Counted from the first letter of the stretch, positions 11,259 to 22,812 are shown. The stretch: DNA of 64,000 bases from Lycorma delicatula (GCF_047948215.1 NC_134458.1:138554536-138618535); one strand, 5' to 3'. Numbers and translations: made by a program. The notes: generated from the letters alone by a model not told the origin.

Positions 11259-11430
11259 AAGAAATGTCTACAATTTTTTTTAAATATAGACTCCGGACCT
11301 AAAATTCAGAAAGGTTTTTTGAAAATTTGTTTTTTCTTATTGTAACTTTTATTAAAAGGGGATATTAGATTTAGAGATTTTATTTAAGCAAATTTGTTAG
11401 GCTTATACCAAGTTATAATTATAAATTATA
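11259..11430 (+). repeat. Family Y repeat, copy 1, right part
   Basis: Blocks such as GTCTACAAT, ACTCCGGACCTA and TATTAGATTTAGAGA match the copy at 47985-48345. Similarity fades after about 11430. Confidence 0.55.
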
Positions 11431-12676
11431 TTTAAAATTATAAAGTCTTAAGAACATTAAAAAATTTAGTTATCAAAAAAGTTTTCTAATTGTGTTAGTT
11501 TATTTTTTATTTTTTTTTTATAAAAATATGAAATTATTTTATTAGAAAAATAAAAATCAGGACCTTAATCTTGAATTGCAAAAACTTTCCGGCGAAACTG
11601 GAAATTTTTTTTTTGTTAGGAATCACTTCTTTATAAATAATTTTTTTCTAAATTTTCCATACAGAGTAAGGAAGCCCTTGAAACTAAACTTTATTTAATT
11701 TGAAATTTGGGAATTTTGATGCTTAAATCTTACTTTGGTAATAATGAATTTACCGGAACAGCGGGGGAAGTCACGCAATACTTTTTGAGCCTTTTCCTTT
11801 ATATAGAAAAGAAAGTTTTATTTAAATATACAATGCTTAAACCAACCAGTAACAACGTTTACATTCAGATCTACGTTGATCTAAACATATTGCAACAAGA
11901 AAAAACGACAAAAAATGATCGGTTTACGTTTGTTAAAGAAGATCTATCCACTTATTAATATTCCATTTATCCAATTAGTTATTATCCACTTATATCTCAA
12001 TAGAAATATTACCATTCCTAATTAAAAATCTAATTTTTTCAATTATTTTATATTTTACTTTAGGAATAACATTCGTGGTATAATTTCAAGAAGGCTCGAT
12101 TGTCTGTAAAGCCCTCTGAAAACGTTTATTTCCTATTTATTGTTTTTAATAAGTCTCATTGCGTAGGATATCTATTTAGTAAACATTAATCTCTCCTTAT
12201 AAATAAAAATACAAAAAATATTCAAATATCCATTAAATTATTACGCTATAATGAATTGGTGTTAGACAATAAATGAAAAACGTGTATAGAATAATTAAAA
12301 CTGTTACAGAATATCAGTTCTAACACATCTACTATTAGTAAATCAGCCAACATTCACTGTAATTCATTTTATATATTGTCGCTGTAAATTTTTTAAAAAT
12401 AATATAACTTTCATTTTTATCACTTTTACTATTTCCAAAAGAAATAAACACATTATTTATTATTTTAATAATTTCGTATCATACTGTGACTTTAATATCT
12501 AATATTTCATTTTCTATCATATTTCTGGCTTGTTTATACAAATTAGATTTGTTTGCTAATATTTTTGTAAATCTAACTTTTTTATTTTACTTTTTTTAAT
12601 ATTATTAAGTGTACGTAATAACAACATAAATAATTTAGAGAGAAAGCCAATCAGAGTTTTCTCCTAATTATTTTAT
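11431..12676. other. AT-rich stretch without a recognised gene
   Basis: An 83-codon open frame at 11707-11958 on the plus strand has no recognisable motif and AT-driven composition. I see no tRNA, splice pattern or known repeat. Confidence 0.45.
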
Positions 12677-12908
12677 ATGAGGGTCATTCAATAATCAAAG
12701 ACACAAATAACTATTAAAGCAAAACAGTTGGTAAGAGGGATATGATATTTCCAGAACATCCTGAGCTCTGTAGTGGAAGACCTGTGACGTTGTGATAATT
12801 CCGGTTGCCACAGAATAGTAAGTTGGCAACCCTATAATGGCTTTTGATCAGCTGTTTTTTAAAACCTCGAAATCTCATTTTACGATAGCGAGTCCTCTTA
12901 AAGTTTAC

Positions 12909-14262
12909 TCATTAGATGATCAGCGTGCAGTAATCCATTTTTTTTTTACTTTCCGAAGGTGAAAACCCGGTTAACATTAACTCGCATGACCAATTAATAT
13001 CGAAAAAATTGTATTATCACCGAAACTTTTAGAAATGGGTAGAAAACGTTAAAGATGGTCGAACTTACGAGTGACTTACGAGCACCGTTCTGGACGTCTA
13101 ATTGAAGCTTTAACAATAGCGTTTGAAATTCACATTGACCATCTCATCCAAAAAGACCGATGGATTACAGTTGATATTGTAGATGATAAATTACAACTAA
13201 GTCTCGGTACAGTTCATAAAATTATCTCAAAACAAGCTCAAGTACAGTAAAACAAGCGAAAGATGGGTTTTAAGAAAGTTGACAGATCACCATAAGGAGA
13301 CTAGAGTTCGCATATACACAGAGTAGAAACAAGGGTATAAACAGGAAGATGATGTTTTTTTTCACAGTATTCTGACCTGTGATGAGATATGAATTTACTA
13401 TTATGAACCGGAATCAAAAATACAAAGCATGGAATGGAAGTACACGAGTTCATCTATAAAAACGTATTCCGACTCCCATCATCAGCAGCTATAAAAATTA
13501 TGACAAACTTTTAGGCTGCAAAAGGCCCGGTTTTTGTCGAATTTCTAAAAGATCAGCAAAAAATAAACAGCGCATACTTGCTTACCAACAAAGTAAAGCC
13601 AGCAGTGTTGATTAGACGCCCTAGAGCTCAACACAAGAGCCGCCGGGTTGGTCTAGTGGTGAACGCGTCTTCCCAAATCAGCTGATTTGGAAGTCGAGAG
13701 TTCCAGCGTTCAAGTCTTAGTAAAGTAGGTTATTTTTACACGGATTTGAATACTAGATCGTGGATACCGGTGTTCTTTGGTGGTTGGGTTTCAATTAACC
13801 TCACATCTCAGGGATGGTCAAACTGAGACTGTACAAGACTACACTTCATTTACACTCATACATATCATCCTCTGAAGTATTATCTGAACGGTAATTACCG
13901 GAGGCTAAACAAGAAAAGAAAGGAAGATCTCAGCACAAAGGCATCAATCTACTTCACGTAACGCCTGGTCTCACATATCTCAGGTAACTCAAGAAATTAC
14001 CGAAAATTTCATCAGGAAGTACTACCTCATCCCTCCCTGACAGTCCTGTTTTGACCGCATCAGATTTTCACTTAGGTCCATTCAAGGAAGCGTGGTAAGA
14101 AGTTTAATGGCCAGTGATAACGTCAAAGAATATGTGCTAAATTAGTTTCGATATCAAGACAAAAATTTCTTTGCAGCAGACATAAATAAGCTGATTCAGA
14201 AATGGGAAAAGTGTATTTAGTGTACTGGGGACAAGTGGAGATTATGTTGAAAAAGTGAAAAA
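12909..14262 (+). pseudogene. Mariner transposase remnant
   Basis: The N-terminal part starts near 12909 (LDDQRAVIHFFF) and includes a helix-turn-helix region (VDIVDDKLQLSLGTVHKIIS). The catalytic domain begins with ILTCDEI at about 13371, where the family has a T(G/C)DE catalytic aspartate. It is followed by YYEPESKIQSMEWKYTSSS, a hallmark mariner block. A SINE-A then interrupts the frame. After it come relics of the SPDLAPSDFHLFGPLKE segment and of KLIQKWEKCI. Numerous stops and frameshifts make it non-functional. Mariner transposase cuts and pastes the element at TA sites. Confidence 0.75.
13641..13924 (+). mobile_element. SINE-A copy, near full length, with target duplication
   Basis: This is the best-preserved SINE-A. 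It starts CCGCCGGGTTGGTCTAGTGG, has a B-box-like CGTTCAAGTCTTAG, the family body, and the tail ACCGGAGGCTAAACAAGAAA. It is flanked by AGAGCTCAACACAAG (13623-13637) and AGATCTCAGCACAAAG (13925-13940), an imperfect target duplication of about 15 bp inside the mariner transposase. Length is about 284 bp. Confidence 0.85.
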
Positions 14263-14324
14263 AAAAGTCACATTGATTAGCTCGATAACAATTTCTGTCG
14301 TTAATTGTTGAATGACCATCCTGA

Positions 14325-14804
14325 ACTGCTGTTTCCATGTGATTAGTGAATAACAAATTTTTTTTCAGATACTAGTTTTCTAACCAGTGGACTAGAAAGA
14401 AAACCTTTTGTAATAAAATATTGTTTCTTCGCTTTTAATTAAAAAAAACTGAAGTAAATTATATTCTGGTTAATGAACGAAGATTCTCGAGTTTCAAGTA
14501 TTGTAATTTTGATACTAATCGTTTATTTCCCGTTTCCTCTTGAACATAATTTTTCAGTTTATTTATTAATCAGTTCCCTAAGAATAATTTTTAAAAATTA
14601 ATAAATAAATATTAATAGAATAAAAATTATAAATCCATAGTCTCTTCAACAAACATTTACTTCTTTAATTTGTTACAGGAGTGTTTAAAAGTCCTTCCGG
14701 GTGAACTATTCGTTTGTGATTTTTCTTATTCTGGATGGAATTTAAGAAAAAATTTTTTTTAAATAAAATTTAAATAATTTTTTACTAAAAAATACTTTAT
14801 TAGC

Positions 14805-14841
<37 letters not shown>

Positions 14842-15119
14842 ACATACACACTATGCTAATAAAGTACAGTAGTACCCTTAAATAAATTTTTAAAACTTTG
14901 ATAACAGAAAAATTAAATTTAGTAATGCTCCAGTATCGACAATCTATTTTTCGTTGTAAGATCATCAAACTCCATGCATCCAGAGGGCTCCCTTGGAGGA
15001 GTAACATAAAATTTTAAATGGAAATGGTACAATTATGACATAATTTTAATTGCAAAACAAAAATTTTTATGCAAAACATTACAGACTACGACAACCCTAA
15101 CCAAAATAACGGTCATTTT
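14325..15119. other. Non-coding stretch with a TG microsatellite
   Basis: Apart from the microsatellite hairpin at 14793-14866 I see no gene or recognised element. Confidence 0.45.
14793..14866. repeat. (TG)n microsatellite inside a perfect inverted repeat
   Basis: TACTTTATTAGCAT (14793-14806) and ATGCTAATAAAGTA (14853-14866) are perfect inverted copies of 14 bp. Between them lie about 16 TG units and a short CACATACACAC run that can pair with the TG array, so the whole unit can fold back on itself. Confidence 0.8.
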
Positions 15120-15446
15120 ATATTTTTCTCAGCCTGTTTCGAAAGTCATCTAAAGTATAACCGAAATACGCATAGTTATCTCATATCGAAAAATAGCTCG
15201 ATAGATAGAAGAGCATTTGCTAAACTTTATTTTTGTATACTTAATTGTTCACAAGTTATTTACCATTCTTTAAAGCGTCCTATATTGCTTTATATATATA
15301 ATATTAAATAACTTGTTAATAATTGAACGTAAAATACACGAAGTTTAGCAAATATTTTTCTACCTCGAAACGATCTATTTCCCGATGTGAGATAACTATT
15401 TCGGCTATATTGTAGATAACGTTTGAAACAGACTGTGAAAAATATT
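15120..15446. mobile_element. Fold-back MITE with arms of about 140 bp
   Basis: The left arm (from about 15121) and right arm (to about 15445) are inverted copies. Matching blocks include CCGAAATACGCATAGTTATC against an inverted CCGAAATAGTTATCTCACAT, and GCATTTGCTAAACTT against an inverted ATATTTGCTAAACTT. A loop of about 40 bp lies between. Arms diverge by roughly 20% by eye. No protein is encoded, so it would be mobilised in trans if it is a transposon. No clear target duplication is visible. Confidence 0.65.
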
Positions 15447-15489
15447 AATTTTATTTAGTATTCTTTAAAGGTTTCTGCATTGCTACGTA

Positions 15490-16026
15490 TACAGAGTGGT
15501 GCTTAAGTATGGAAACAACTTCACACTGCATATCTGAGAGGTATTTGGAGACGAAAGAAATGGGATTCTACATAGTTAAAAAAAATCTTCATTATGGTGG
15601 GTTTTTAATTTTTTTTTGCCTTCTTGGATCCGCGATATTTAACCAAGCCTAACTTATTTTTAAATAGGAAGGTGGACATATGACACATGATTTCGATTTA
15701 AAATCATCTGGACTTCAATCAAGATGATTTTGAATCAGGTCAGAAGACGGTCAAGAAGATTGACGTGTATCATCAAAAACCAGAAACAATCAACGAGCTA
15801 GTAAAAAAATCGTAGAATTATGTGCTGTCATAATGCCAGATAGATTAACAGGCGTTGTTCGGTGTGCAGTTTGGTGCCATGGGCGTTGTATAGAAGCTGC
15901 TGGTGGTCATTTCGAACACACACCATAACCCTCTCTCAGTGGTAAAACGTCAAGTCAAGTCAAATTTGTCACGAGATATGGATTACCAAACAGTGAGTAA
16001 ATTTTTTGGACCCCTCTTTTATATAC
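15490..16026 (+). mobile_element. Deleted transposon with transposase C-terminal scrap
   Basis: The left end TACAGAGTGGTGCTTAAGTA resembles the inverse of the right end (read from 16026: TATATAAAAGAGGGGTCCAA) only in the outer bases. The interior encodes only the last part of a transposase, at 15788-15928. It looks like an internally deleted relative of the long-TIR element at 48387-51870, whose ends also begin TACAGAG. Confidence 0.5.
15788..15928 (+). pseudogene. Transposase C-terminal scrap
   Basis: The frame reads ETINELVKKIVELCAVIMPD and then TGVVRCAVWCHGRCIEAAGG, HFEHTP and a stop. Many insect transposases of the DUF4817/mariner-related type end with a segment like this, closing on GGHFEH. 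The DDE core and N-terminus are missing. Assignment is by remembered pattern. Confidence 0.5.
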
Positions 16027-16354
16027 AATACTGTAGCGTTATCTAAGCAAACTGTACGGTATTCCACCCTACAAACCGATAATTTATAATTATATTCAAT
16101 CATAGGAAGTTTAGTAAATAATCAGTATTACATTAACTCATTAAATGTACTAATTAATTTCGAATTAACTAAATTTATATTAGTTATATAATGTCTATTA
16201 ATGTTAAGTGAAACATTATAAAAAAAATTTGTGGATTCCTCTCGTGCACGCTAATTGATCGTTTTTACATTTTTTGATTACAACTACAATCAACTTTTGA
16301 ATATTTCATTATAAAACAAAGCTAATTTACAATTTTACAATTAAATGATTTAAA

Positions 16355-16409
<55 letters not shown>

Positions 16410-17696
16410 TTAAAAGAAGAATAATTATTTGAGTTAGAGACAATTATTTTCATATAAGTAGTGCACGCAACATAATAATAATAGCTCTGTGAAAAAAAAA
16501 TAGTTGTCATTTAACACAATACGATTAACATATGACCTCCGATGCCCTTGATTTTTATTCCTTATACTACGTTTCGTATCACATAAATACATGGCTGCAT
16601 TTATCACGTGTTAAAAATAAATAAAATTAATTTCACACTAAACTTTCATTTATTATTATTGTATTATTAGTTTTTTGAAATGAAATCTTAAAACCTTTTA
16701 TTTTTAAAACTTTTTTCGTTCTGGCTCAAACTTTATTAAAAATTTGATATTAATTACCAAGAATATTTGGTTTTAAAGTTTAAACTCTACAGGGAAAAAT
16801 TGATAAAAAGCAATTAAATATCTTTTTATTCCGTCACTATTACTATTATTTGAATAGTGATCACTTTCGTCCATCTTCTCTGATATTTATACTTTCCTTA
16901 CTTCAATTCCTATATTTTTTTTCTAAAATGGATTATTACCAGAGATTTTTTTTAACGTTTTTACTCCATTTCAATGTGAATAATATCTTAAGAAAGTAGT
17001 AAAAACTGCATAATACTGAAAAAAATTGTATATGGCCCTCCATATTACAAGATAAATAATATTTTTAAAATCACAGGTGTAATATTATATACGTATAGGA
17101 AATTTGTCTCTGTCCTTGAAAACGTTAAAAATGAACTAACCCGTCGAAGTAATAGTGATTTATAATTTGATTTGTAAAGACTGCAGTTGTAATCTGGGAC
17201 GCCTAAGTCAAACTAAGAGATAAATTAAAATTATAATAAAGGAGAACCTTATTATAAATATAATTGCCTTATTATAAATATAGAAGAGAAAGAAATCGGT
17301 TGTACTGCAACATTACCTGGAAATGGTCACAACTTTAGTTTATTAGAAACGATGTTTGTTTTTTTTTTTTTTAACCGTAATAAATAAGAAATGGATAGTC
17401 TGAAAACTTACTTTACCGTATTGAAGTAGTTTATTGTTTAAAAACAACTTATAAATACGCAATACCTGTTTGAATTTGAATTTTATTAAAAATCCTTTTC
17501 TGAAAGTTTTCAATCATAAGAATATTAACTGTTATCTCCCTCACCGTATAATTTTGTTCTTGGATGAGGACATCTCTTTGATCGGTTTAATTTTCTGCTG
17601 TCTTTATATTACTTGAGATAAGATTTACCTACCCAACTTATAAAAGATGTATGAACTAAATCACGGTAAGCAATCAGGTCCGGACAACGTAAATTT
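16027..17696. other. AT-rich stretch with a TA array and no recognised gene
   Basis: A (TA)n run of about 25 units lies at 16359-16408. I see nothing else I can name in this 1.7 kb. Confidence 0.45.
16359..16408. repeat. (TA)n microsatellite
   Basis: About 25 uninterrupted TA units. Confidence 0.95.
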
Positions 17697-18150
17697 TCTA
17701 TCCTTCCTTCATCTTATAAAAGTGTAATGTACTTATTAGTCAGGCGACTACCTACAGATACCATATGCTACTTCTTCCGCAAAGGGAGTGCAATGGACCT
17801 TCCACAAAACTAGGGCTCCATCAGACGCCTTCCTGCTAGACCGAATGGTCTTCAGTGAACGGACTAAAGGGGAATTGCATCGGGAGGACGCGAATATTTG
17901 TCTAATCTCGCAAGGAATAACCCGGTATAATATTTTTTTTTTTACAAACACGTTCTACAAAGGATCGTAACGCAATCCCAAACTCCGTCCATTTAAAAAA
18001 AAAAAAGCATATAACCGTCATTAAAAATTAAATGCCCGCCAGATAAATAGAAAGATCCAGCAGCAGGGGACTTATATCCAGGATCTGCAATAAACTGAAG
18101 ATAAACTATCTCCCGACATCCTTAAGCTCCATTTCGTTCTCCTCTAAGAA
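17697..18150 (+). repeat. Family X repeat, copy 1 (unclassified)
   Basis: The copy aligns by eye with 34698-36075 once the mariner there is removed. Shared blocks include CCTTCCTTC, AAGGGAGTGCA, CAAGGAATAAC, CGCAATCC and AACTCCGTCCAT. It is about 450 bp and relatively GC-rich against its surroundings. A minus-strand frame is open in both copies (17748-17951 and 34714-34953) with partly similar amino acids. That suggests decayed coding sequence, but I recognise no domain. Confidence 0.6.
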
Positions 18151-18689
18151 TGGCCTCAGGAACTTAATTTTATCGAAAGCGGAATAGGTTTATCCAGATG
18201 AAAAACAAGAAAATAAATTAAGTAAAAAATAATAGTAAAATAATTAAAAGTTTTTTTTTACGTTCTCGATGTCTTTAATTAAAAAAAGGGGTGGTATAAA
18301 TAAGTTATACATAGTACCAGAGGCTAAGACATATTCAATTAAAACGTCTATTTTTTATATTCTCAAATGTTCTTTTCTCTGATTGTCCTAAACAATCACT
18401 TTCTTTTTTCGCTGTCTCTTAAAAAATTGAAATAAAAAAAATTTTTGAACATTTTATTTTATTCCTAGTTTATGTATATCTATCATAAAGGAAAATAAAA
18501 CAAAACGAAAAAAATTTAGCATAGCTATATTTATAAATTGTTTACATCATAAATTATAAAGAATAACGATATTAATACGAGTACAAACTGTTTTGATACA
18601 TGTAATTTTTAATTAAAAAAGAAACCAATACGCGGTTGTTTAGGTACAGCACGGTAAATAATTTATATAATACATATATGGTATAATGT

Positions 18690-18960
18690 ACGATGCTTGA
18701 GGCGAGGAATTCGGTTAGGACCTTTTTTTCCCAGGCGCCGCCGCTCACCGTGCGACGTGCCAGAGGAAGTCGATGTAATTCGGTCGTGAGGATATAAAAA
18801 GGAAGAAAAAAGAGAGAAGGGGAAGGAAGATATGACCTTCAATACCACTAGTGCGCTGATCAGTTGATTTTAACTTTGCAGGTTAGGGCAGCGGCAACCG
18901 ACAAGGTAGGGTAGATGACTCGCGGTGACCTTGCCCTCATGTCGCCAAGGACGCTTTTAA
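18690..18960 (+). promoter_or_regulatory. GC-rich patch with promoter-like signals (weak)
   Basis: The patch stands out from its AT-rich surroundings. It holds a TATA-like GGATATAAAAAGG at about 18790. An arthropod initiator-like TCAGTT (about 18858) lies some 60 bp downstream, which is too far for a normal TATA-to-start spacing. A pyrimidine-rich stretch ending TTTGCAG at about 18882 could be a splice acceptor. It could equally be a solo LTR or chance. I found no downstream reading frame. Confidence 0.2.
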
Positions 18961-19597
18961 CTCTGATTTCTGCTACATAAATCGTTGGTACTGTAATGTA
19001 ATGAGATGTTCTATTACGTTAGGATTATACTATAATTATACTTTGTTTATATTTCTGTATTCTTTTACAATTTACAAAAAAAAATGTTGATTAATGTATT
19101 TGTACGTAGAATAACAGTTATGAATATTTTTTTACTTTAATTTACTACTACCATTATTTTCATTACCATTAGAAATTACCATTATTATTTTTGCCTGATT
19201 TTAAACTATGTAAAAGTTAAAAAAAATAAATAATGAAGCAACCAAGTAGTTTTCTTTTTAATTATAGTTGAAAAACACGACTGAAATATATATTTTATTT
19301 GATTGAGCGATTAAGAAGTAAAATAATTTTTAAATATATGAAACAGAATCCAGCGCAATATAGTTTAAAAATTGAAGGGTTTGTTTACCAATAAAATGTA
19401 GGGAAAAAAACATCTTGCCTTTTTTTCAAACATTGAGTATTTTCTAGCAGATTTCAATGAAATGAAATTCTGAATTTTACTCGAATGCACTTTTTTTATG
19501 TATGTTAAATAAAGCTTTACTCTTCGTCAGTTTCGTTGATTTTCTTTTATTTTTGTGAAGCAAGTTAATCTGTAAGTCTCCTGTAAGTATGTTTCAG

Positions 19598-19870
19598 TTA
19601 ATATTTCTTAAAAATGTCATCGTATGGGTTGTCAGCCTTTACGTTTTTAAAAATTCCAATTCTTTTTAAATTGTCTATAATTTTTGCTTTTTCGATCTCG
19701 TTTTTATGTTTACATTTTCTGCTGATCCCTTCAGCACCGTTTTGCCCATTCTTTTTCATTTTTATTTTTAAATTTTCTAACTTACCAGCTTGCAGATTCT
19801 CTGCACATTCCATTTGCCTTTTTGTATATTCCTTTTTTTCTGACACCCTTATAGCAGCTGAATATTTCAA
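19598..19870 (-). other. Unidentified 90-codon open frame
   Basis: This minus-strand frame is lysine- and glutamate-rich (for example VSEKKEYTKRQMECAENLQA) and ends NPYDDIFKKY then stop. It is open upstream of its first ATG for a few more codons. The charged composition differs from the F/Y/L/N-rich chance frames elsewhere in the window, so a decayed transposon gene or an exon is possible. I recognise no domain, and the frame has no obvious splice sites. Confidence 0.2.
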
Positions 19871-20425
19871 CTTTTCAAGTTACTTCTCCATCTAGTTCCG
19901 AGTGGAAAGAGGTATTTTACCTCCGGTATATTTACAGAAGAAGAATATAACTAAGCTAAAACGTTAGATCCACCATAAGGTGTTGATATTATGTTGATTT
20001 GTACTTGTACATTAATCGCCCCTGATAAATGAACAGATTCTGTTTGTAGCAGCTCTGAAACCGTGATTATCATGGGTAACAGACGCTTGTGTAAAGTAGG
20101 AATAACTCTTAGCCAGGCTCCTAACTTTTGATCTGACCTATTTAGAAGGTCATACCAGTAGCTACGCTATCACCAACTTTCAAGATAGACAGTTCATGCA
20201 AGCTTTATAACCGACAACAAGGTCGTGTAAATATATAACAATTTTAAAAACGAAAAATTATATAGATCCACATGAAGATAATTTTTATTTATTTGTCGTC
20301 ATAACCACTTAAAGACATTTTTAAATTAAAAATATTTTCATATAAAAGCTTCTAGAAACTTAACTGAAAAATAAGTGAGACAGAAAATAGTACGTTTAGC
20401 ACATTCCAGACAGCCTTATCATTAG

Positions 20426-20714
20426 TGGTGAACGCGTCTTCCCAAATCAGCTGATTTGGAAGTCCAGAGTTCCAGCGTTCAATTCGTAGTAAAGTCAGTT
20501 ATTTTTACACGGATTTGAATACTAGATCGTGGATACCGGTGTTCTTTGGTGGTTGGGTTTCAATTAACCACACATCTCAAAGAATGGTCAAACTGAGACT
20601 GTACAAGACTACACTTCGTTTACGCTCGTACATATCATCCTCATTAGTCCTCTGAAGTATTATCTGAAAGGTAAATTACCGGAGGCTAAACAGGAAAAAG
20701 AAAGAAAGAGAGCA
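20426..20714 (+). mobile_element. SINE-A copy with 10-bp target duplication, 5'-truncated
   Basis: The copy begins TGGTGAACGCGTCTTCCCAA, missing the first few bases of the head, and runs through the family body to CCGGAGGCTAAACAGGAAAA and an AAAGAAAGAG tail. TTATCATTAG precedes it (20416-20425) and follows it (20715-20724), a perfect 10-bp target duplication. That duplication consists of the hAT MITE's target site plus the MITE's first bases, so the SINE landed on the MITE boundary. Confidence 0.85.
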
Positions 20715-20721
20715 TTATCAT

Positions 20722-21172
20722 TAGAGACCGGATTATGTGCAATATAAAAAGCTTGAAATATGCAAGAAAAACGCTTAAAATATGCATGAAAATTGTCAGA
20801 ATATTCTACTTTGAATAATAAAAAAAATAGTAATTTTTATTTTTTTTAATTTCAAAATCAGCATACAATCAGTAAGTAGTTGAATAACATATCGATAAAT
20901 ACGATAATTAACAATTATTTAACATTTTGTTACTTTTATAAACATAAACAATCAGAGGTAAATGCGCTCTAAGAGCCGTGCAGCTAATAGGTTTGGCCGG
21001 CTACAAAGTAAGATTTCATTTATTAACAAAGTAACCTACCGAAAAATATTGTAAATGTAGCAAAAATATGCATCATCACTAAATTTTAAGGAAAATATGC
21101 AATAACCAGTGAGAATGGGCTTAATATGCAAGTGCATATGTAAATATGCAAATGCATATAATCCGGTCTCTA
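20722..21172. mobile_element. hAT-type MITE with 8-bp target duplication
   Basis: The element starts TAGAGACCGGATTATGTGC and ends GCATATAATCCGGTCTCTA, terminal inverted repeats of about 18 bp with one mismatch. CTTATCAT lies on the right (21173-21180) and on the left as the original copy at 20415-20422. The 8-bp duplication and the TAGAG start both match hAT rules. It is 451 bp, AT-rich, encodes nothing, and contains several ATATGCA motifs near both ends. Confidence 0.85.
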
Positions 21173-21689
21173 CTTATCATATAATACTTATTTAACGGCT
21201 TTCATTTACAATCTTTTTTTTTTTTTATCAAATCTTGCCAATTTTTTTCCTTTTGTATGCGGATTTTGTTTTTGTATATTATGGTTTTTTTTTTTAATGT
21301 AGACGTAGATTAAAAAAAAGTCCTATTACAAATACAAATAAAAGTAAAAAAATTTAATTAAATTCCATTAGAACTACTGTAGATAAGAAAATATTATTTT
21401 TAGCTTTTTTATTAAATTTCAGTCAATGACAAATTATGGATTAGTAATTTTAACAGTAAATTAAGGATTAACGCTGAAAGTAAAAATTTAAAGATATTTA
21501 TTTTTATTATTATATCCTTTATCAGTTTATTTTAAATGCTATTAAAATTTTTAACCTTTCACTATATATGGGAGAAAAACTGGTTTTGGTGAGTTCAAAC
21601 ACAATGGGATGACCAAAATGATCCCGAGACAACTTATGTTTCGACAGAATTTTGCACCTTGCATGTTTGTTCTTCAGAAAGCAGTTTTT

Positions 21690-21840
21690 TTAGCCTCCGA
21701 ACCACCGTTAGATATTGCTTCAGAGGATGATTTGAAATGACAATTTTTAGCATGTTAAAATGCCATGTCTGATCGGGATTCAAACCCGGGACCTCCAGAT
21801 GAAAAGCCAAGAAGTTACTTCTCGCGCCATGGAGGACGGC
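21690..21840 (-). mobile_element. SINE-B copy with complete tail
   Basis: On the minus strand the head GCCGTCCTCCATGGCGCGAG is followed by a strong B box (GGTTTGAATCCCGATCAG), then GACATGGCATTTTAACATGC. The tail is CATCCTCTGAAGCAATATCT with ACGGTGGTTCGGAGGCTAAA. This copy shows most clearly that SINE-B ends in the same tail as SINE-A. Confidence 0.8.
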
Positions 21841-22812
21841 TTCAGAACAGAAGTTAGGATAAACTTTGTTTTTTTTTTTACTAATTTCCTTGAAAAATAG
21901 ATTAAATTAAACTTTGGTAGAACGGACTGAATCGATTTTTCAACGGTGTTAGTTTCTCAGCGATCAATACGCTGACCTCTACGTAATGAATTTGTATTTT
22001 TATGACATCGATGATGGTCGCTATTTAACACCCACCATCTTCTGGATGAATGGCTAACAATTTTTGATAAATTACAGACCTTATACTCTTAAAAGCATGT
22101 ATTTTTAAAGTGGAGTGTAGCAATTTTTTTAAAGAAAACGATAAAAATCCAGTTCTATATTATATTAAAGCGTACATTGCCGTCTTATAAAAGTATAACA
22201 TTATTCGGAAAGATAACGCAGAATATGTGGAAAGACCAGGATATTTCTAAAAATAATTTCTTTCTTATTCAGTAAACATGCGAGGAGTTAATTTTTTACC
22301 CATACTCTTCAATAAAAAATAAATAATGCCCAAAAGACAGCAAAATAATTTTTAGAAAACTTTGGTGTAAATCAAACTGAGAATTTTAGAGAAATATAGG
22401 TATTTAATGTTTGAAGCACTCTATCATAACTCCCACACGATAACTAGGCTATTATTTCTCAGTAATAGTTGCTTATAGAAAAATGTACTGTACTAGACTT
22501 GTGTAGCATAACAAGTTGTTTTGCAAGTTACCTAAAATATTCTTGTGAGGTAGTGGTAACACGAGATCGGGGATTTAGCTTTCCGATGGTATAGAATAAT
22601 TTATCTAACCTTCTTAATACATTTGCTGGATCTTTGATTTGAACGTATAATGTTTTATCTGATTAAAATCAAATTAGAATTCCGCAGATCAATATTTCAA
22701 AAAATGTATTCTGGGCAACTTGAAAATTTTCGTAATCTCAATAATAATGCAAACGTACTGTTTTTTAGATATATTAGTAAAATATCGCTTTAAAGAACTC
22801 TTATTTTTTTAG
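21841..22812. other. Non-coding stretch without a recognised element
   Basis: I see no protein, tRNA or repeat ends here. Confidence 0.45.

Larger units (their letters stand above)
12677..14324 (+). mobile_element. Mariner-family transposon, interrupted by a SINE
   Basis: The left end GAGGGTCATTCAATAATCAA and the inverted right end, read from 14324 as CAGGATGGTCATTCAACAAT, match closely. Mariner transposase remnants lie between them in the same orientation. The size without the SINE, about 1.36 kb, fits a full-length mariner (about 1.3 kb). The exact terminal TA is not certain because the outermost bases have drifted. Confidence 0.75.
18151..20415. other. Mostly non-coding stretch between repeats
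   Basis: Contains a short GC-rich patch at 18690-18960 and one unexplained minus-strand open frame (19598-19870), both listed separately. The remainder is AT-rich with no recognised element. Confidence 0.4.

Noticed and set aside
14759..15007. 82-codon minus-strand frame
   Set aside because: It spans the TG array (His-Thr repeats).
16322..16510. 62-codon minus-strand frame
   Set aside because: It is a translation of the TA microsatellite (alternating Tyr-Ile).
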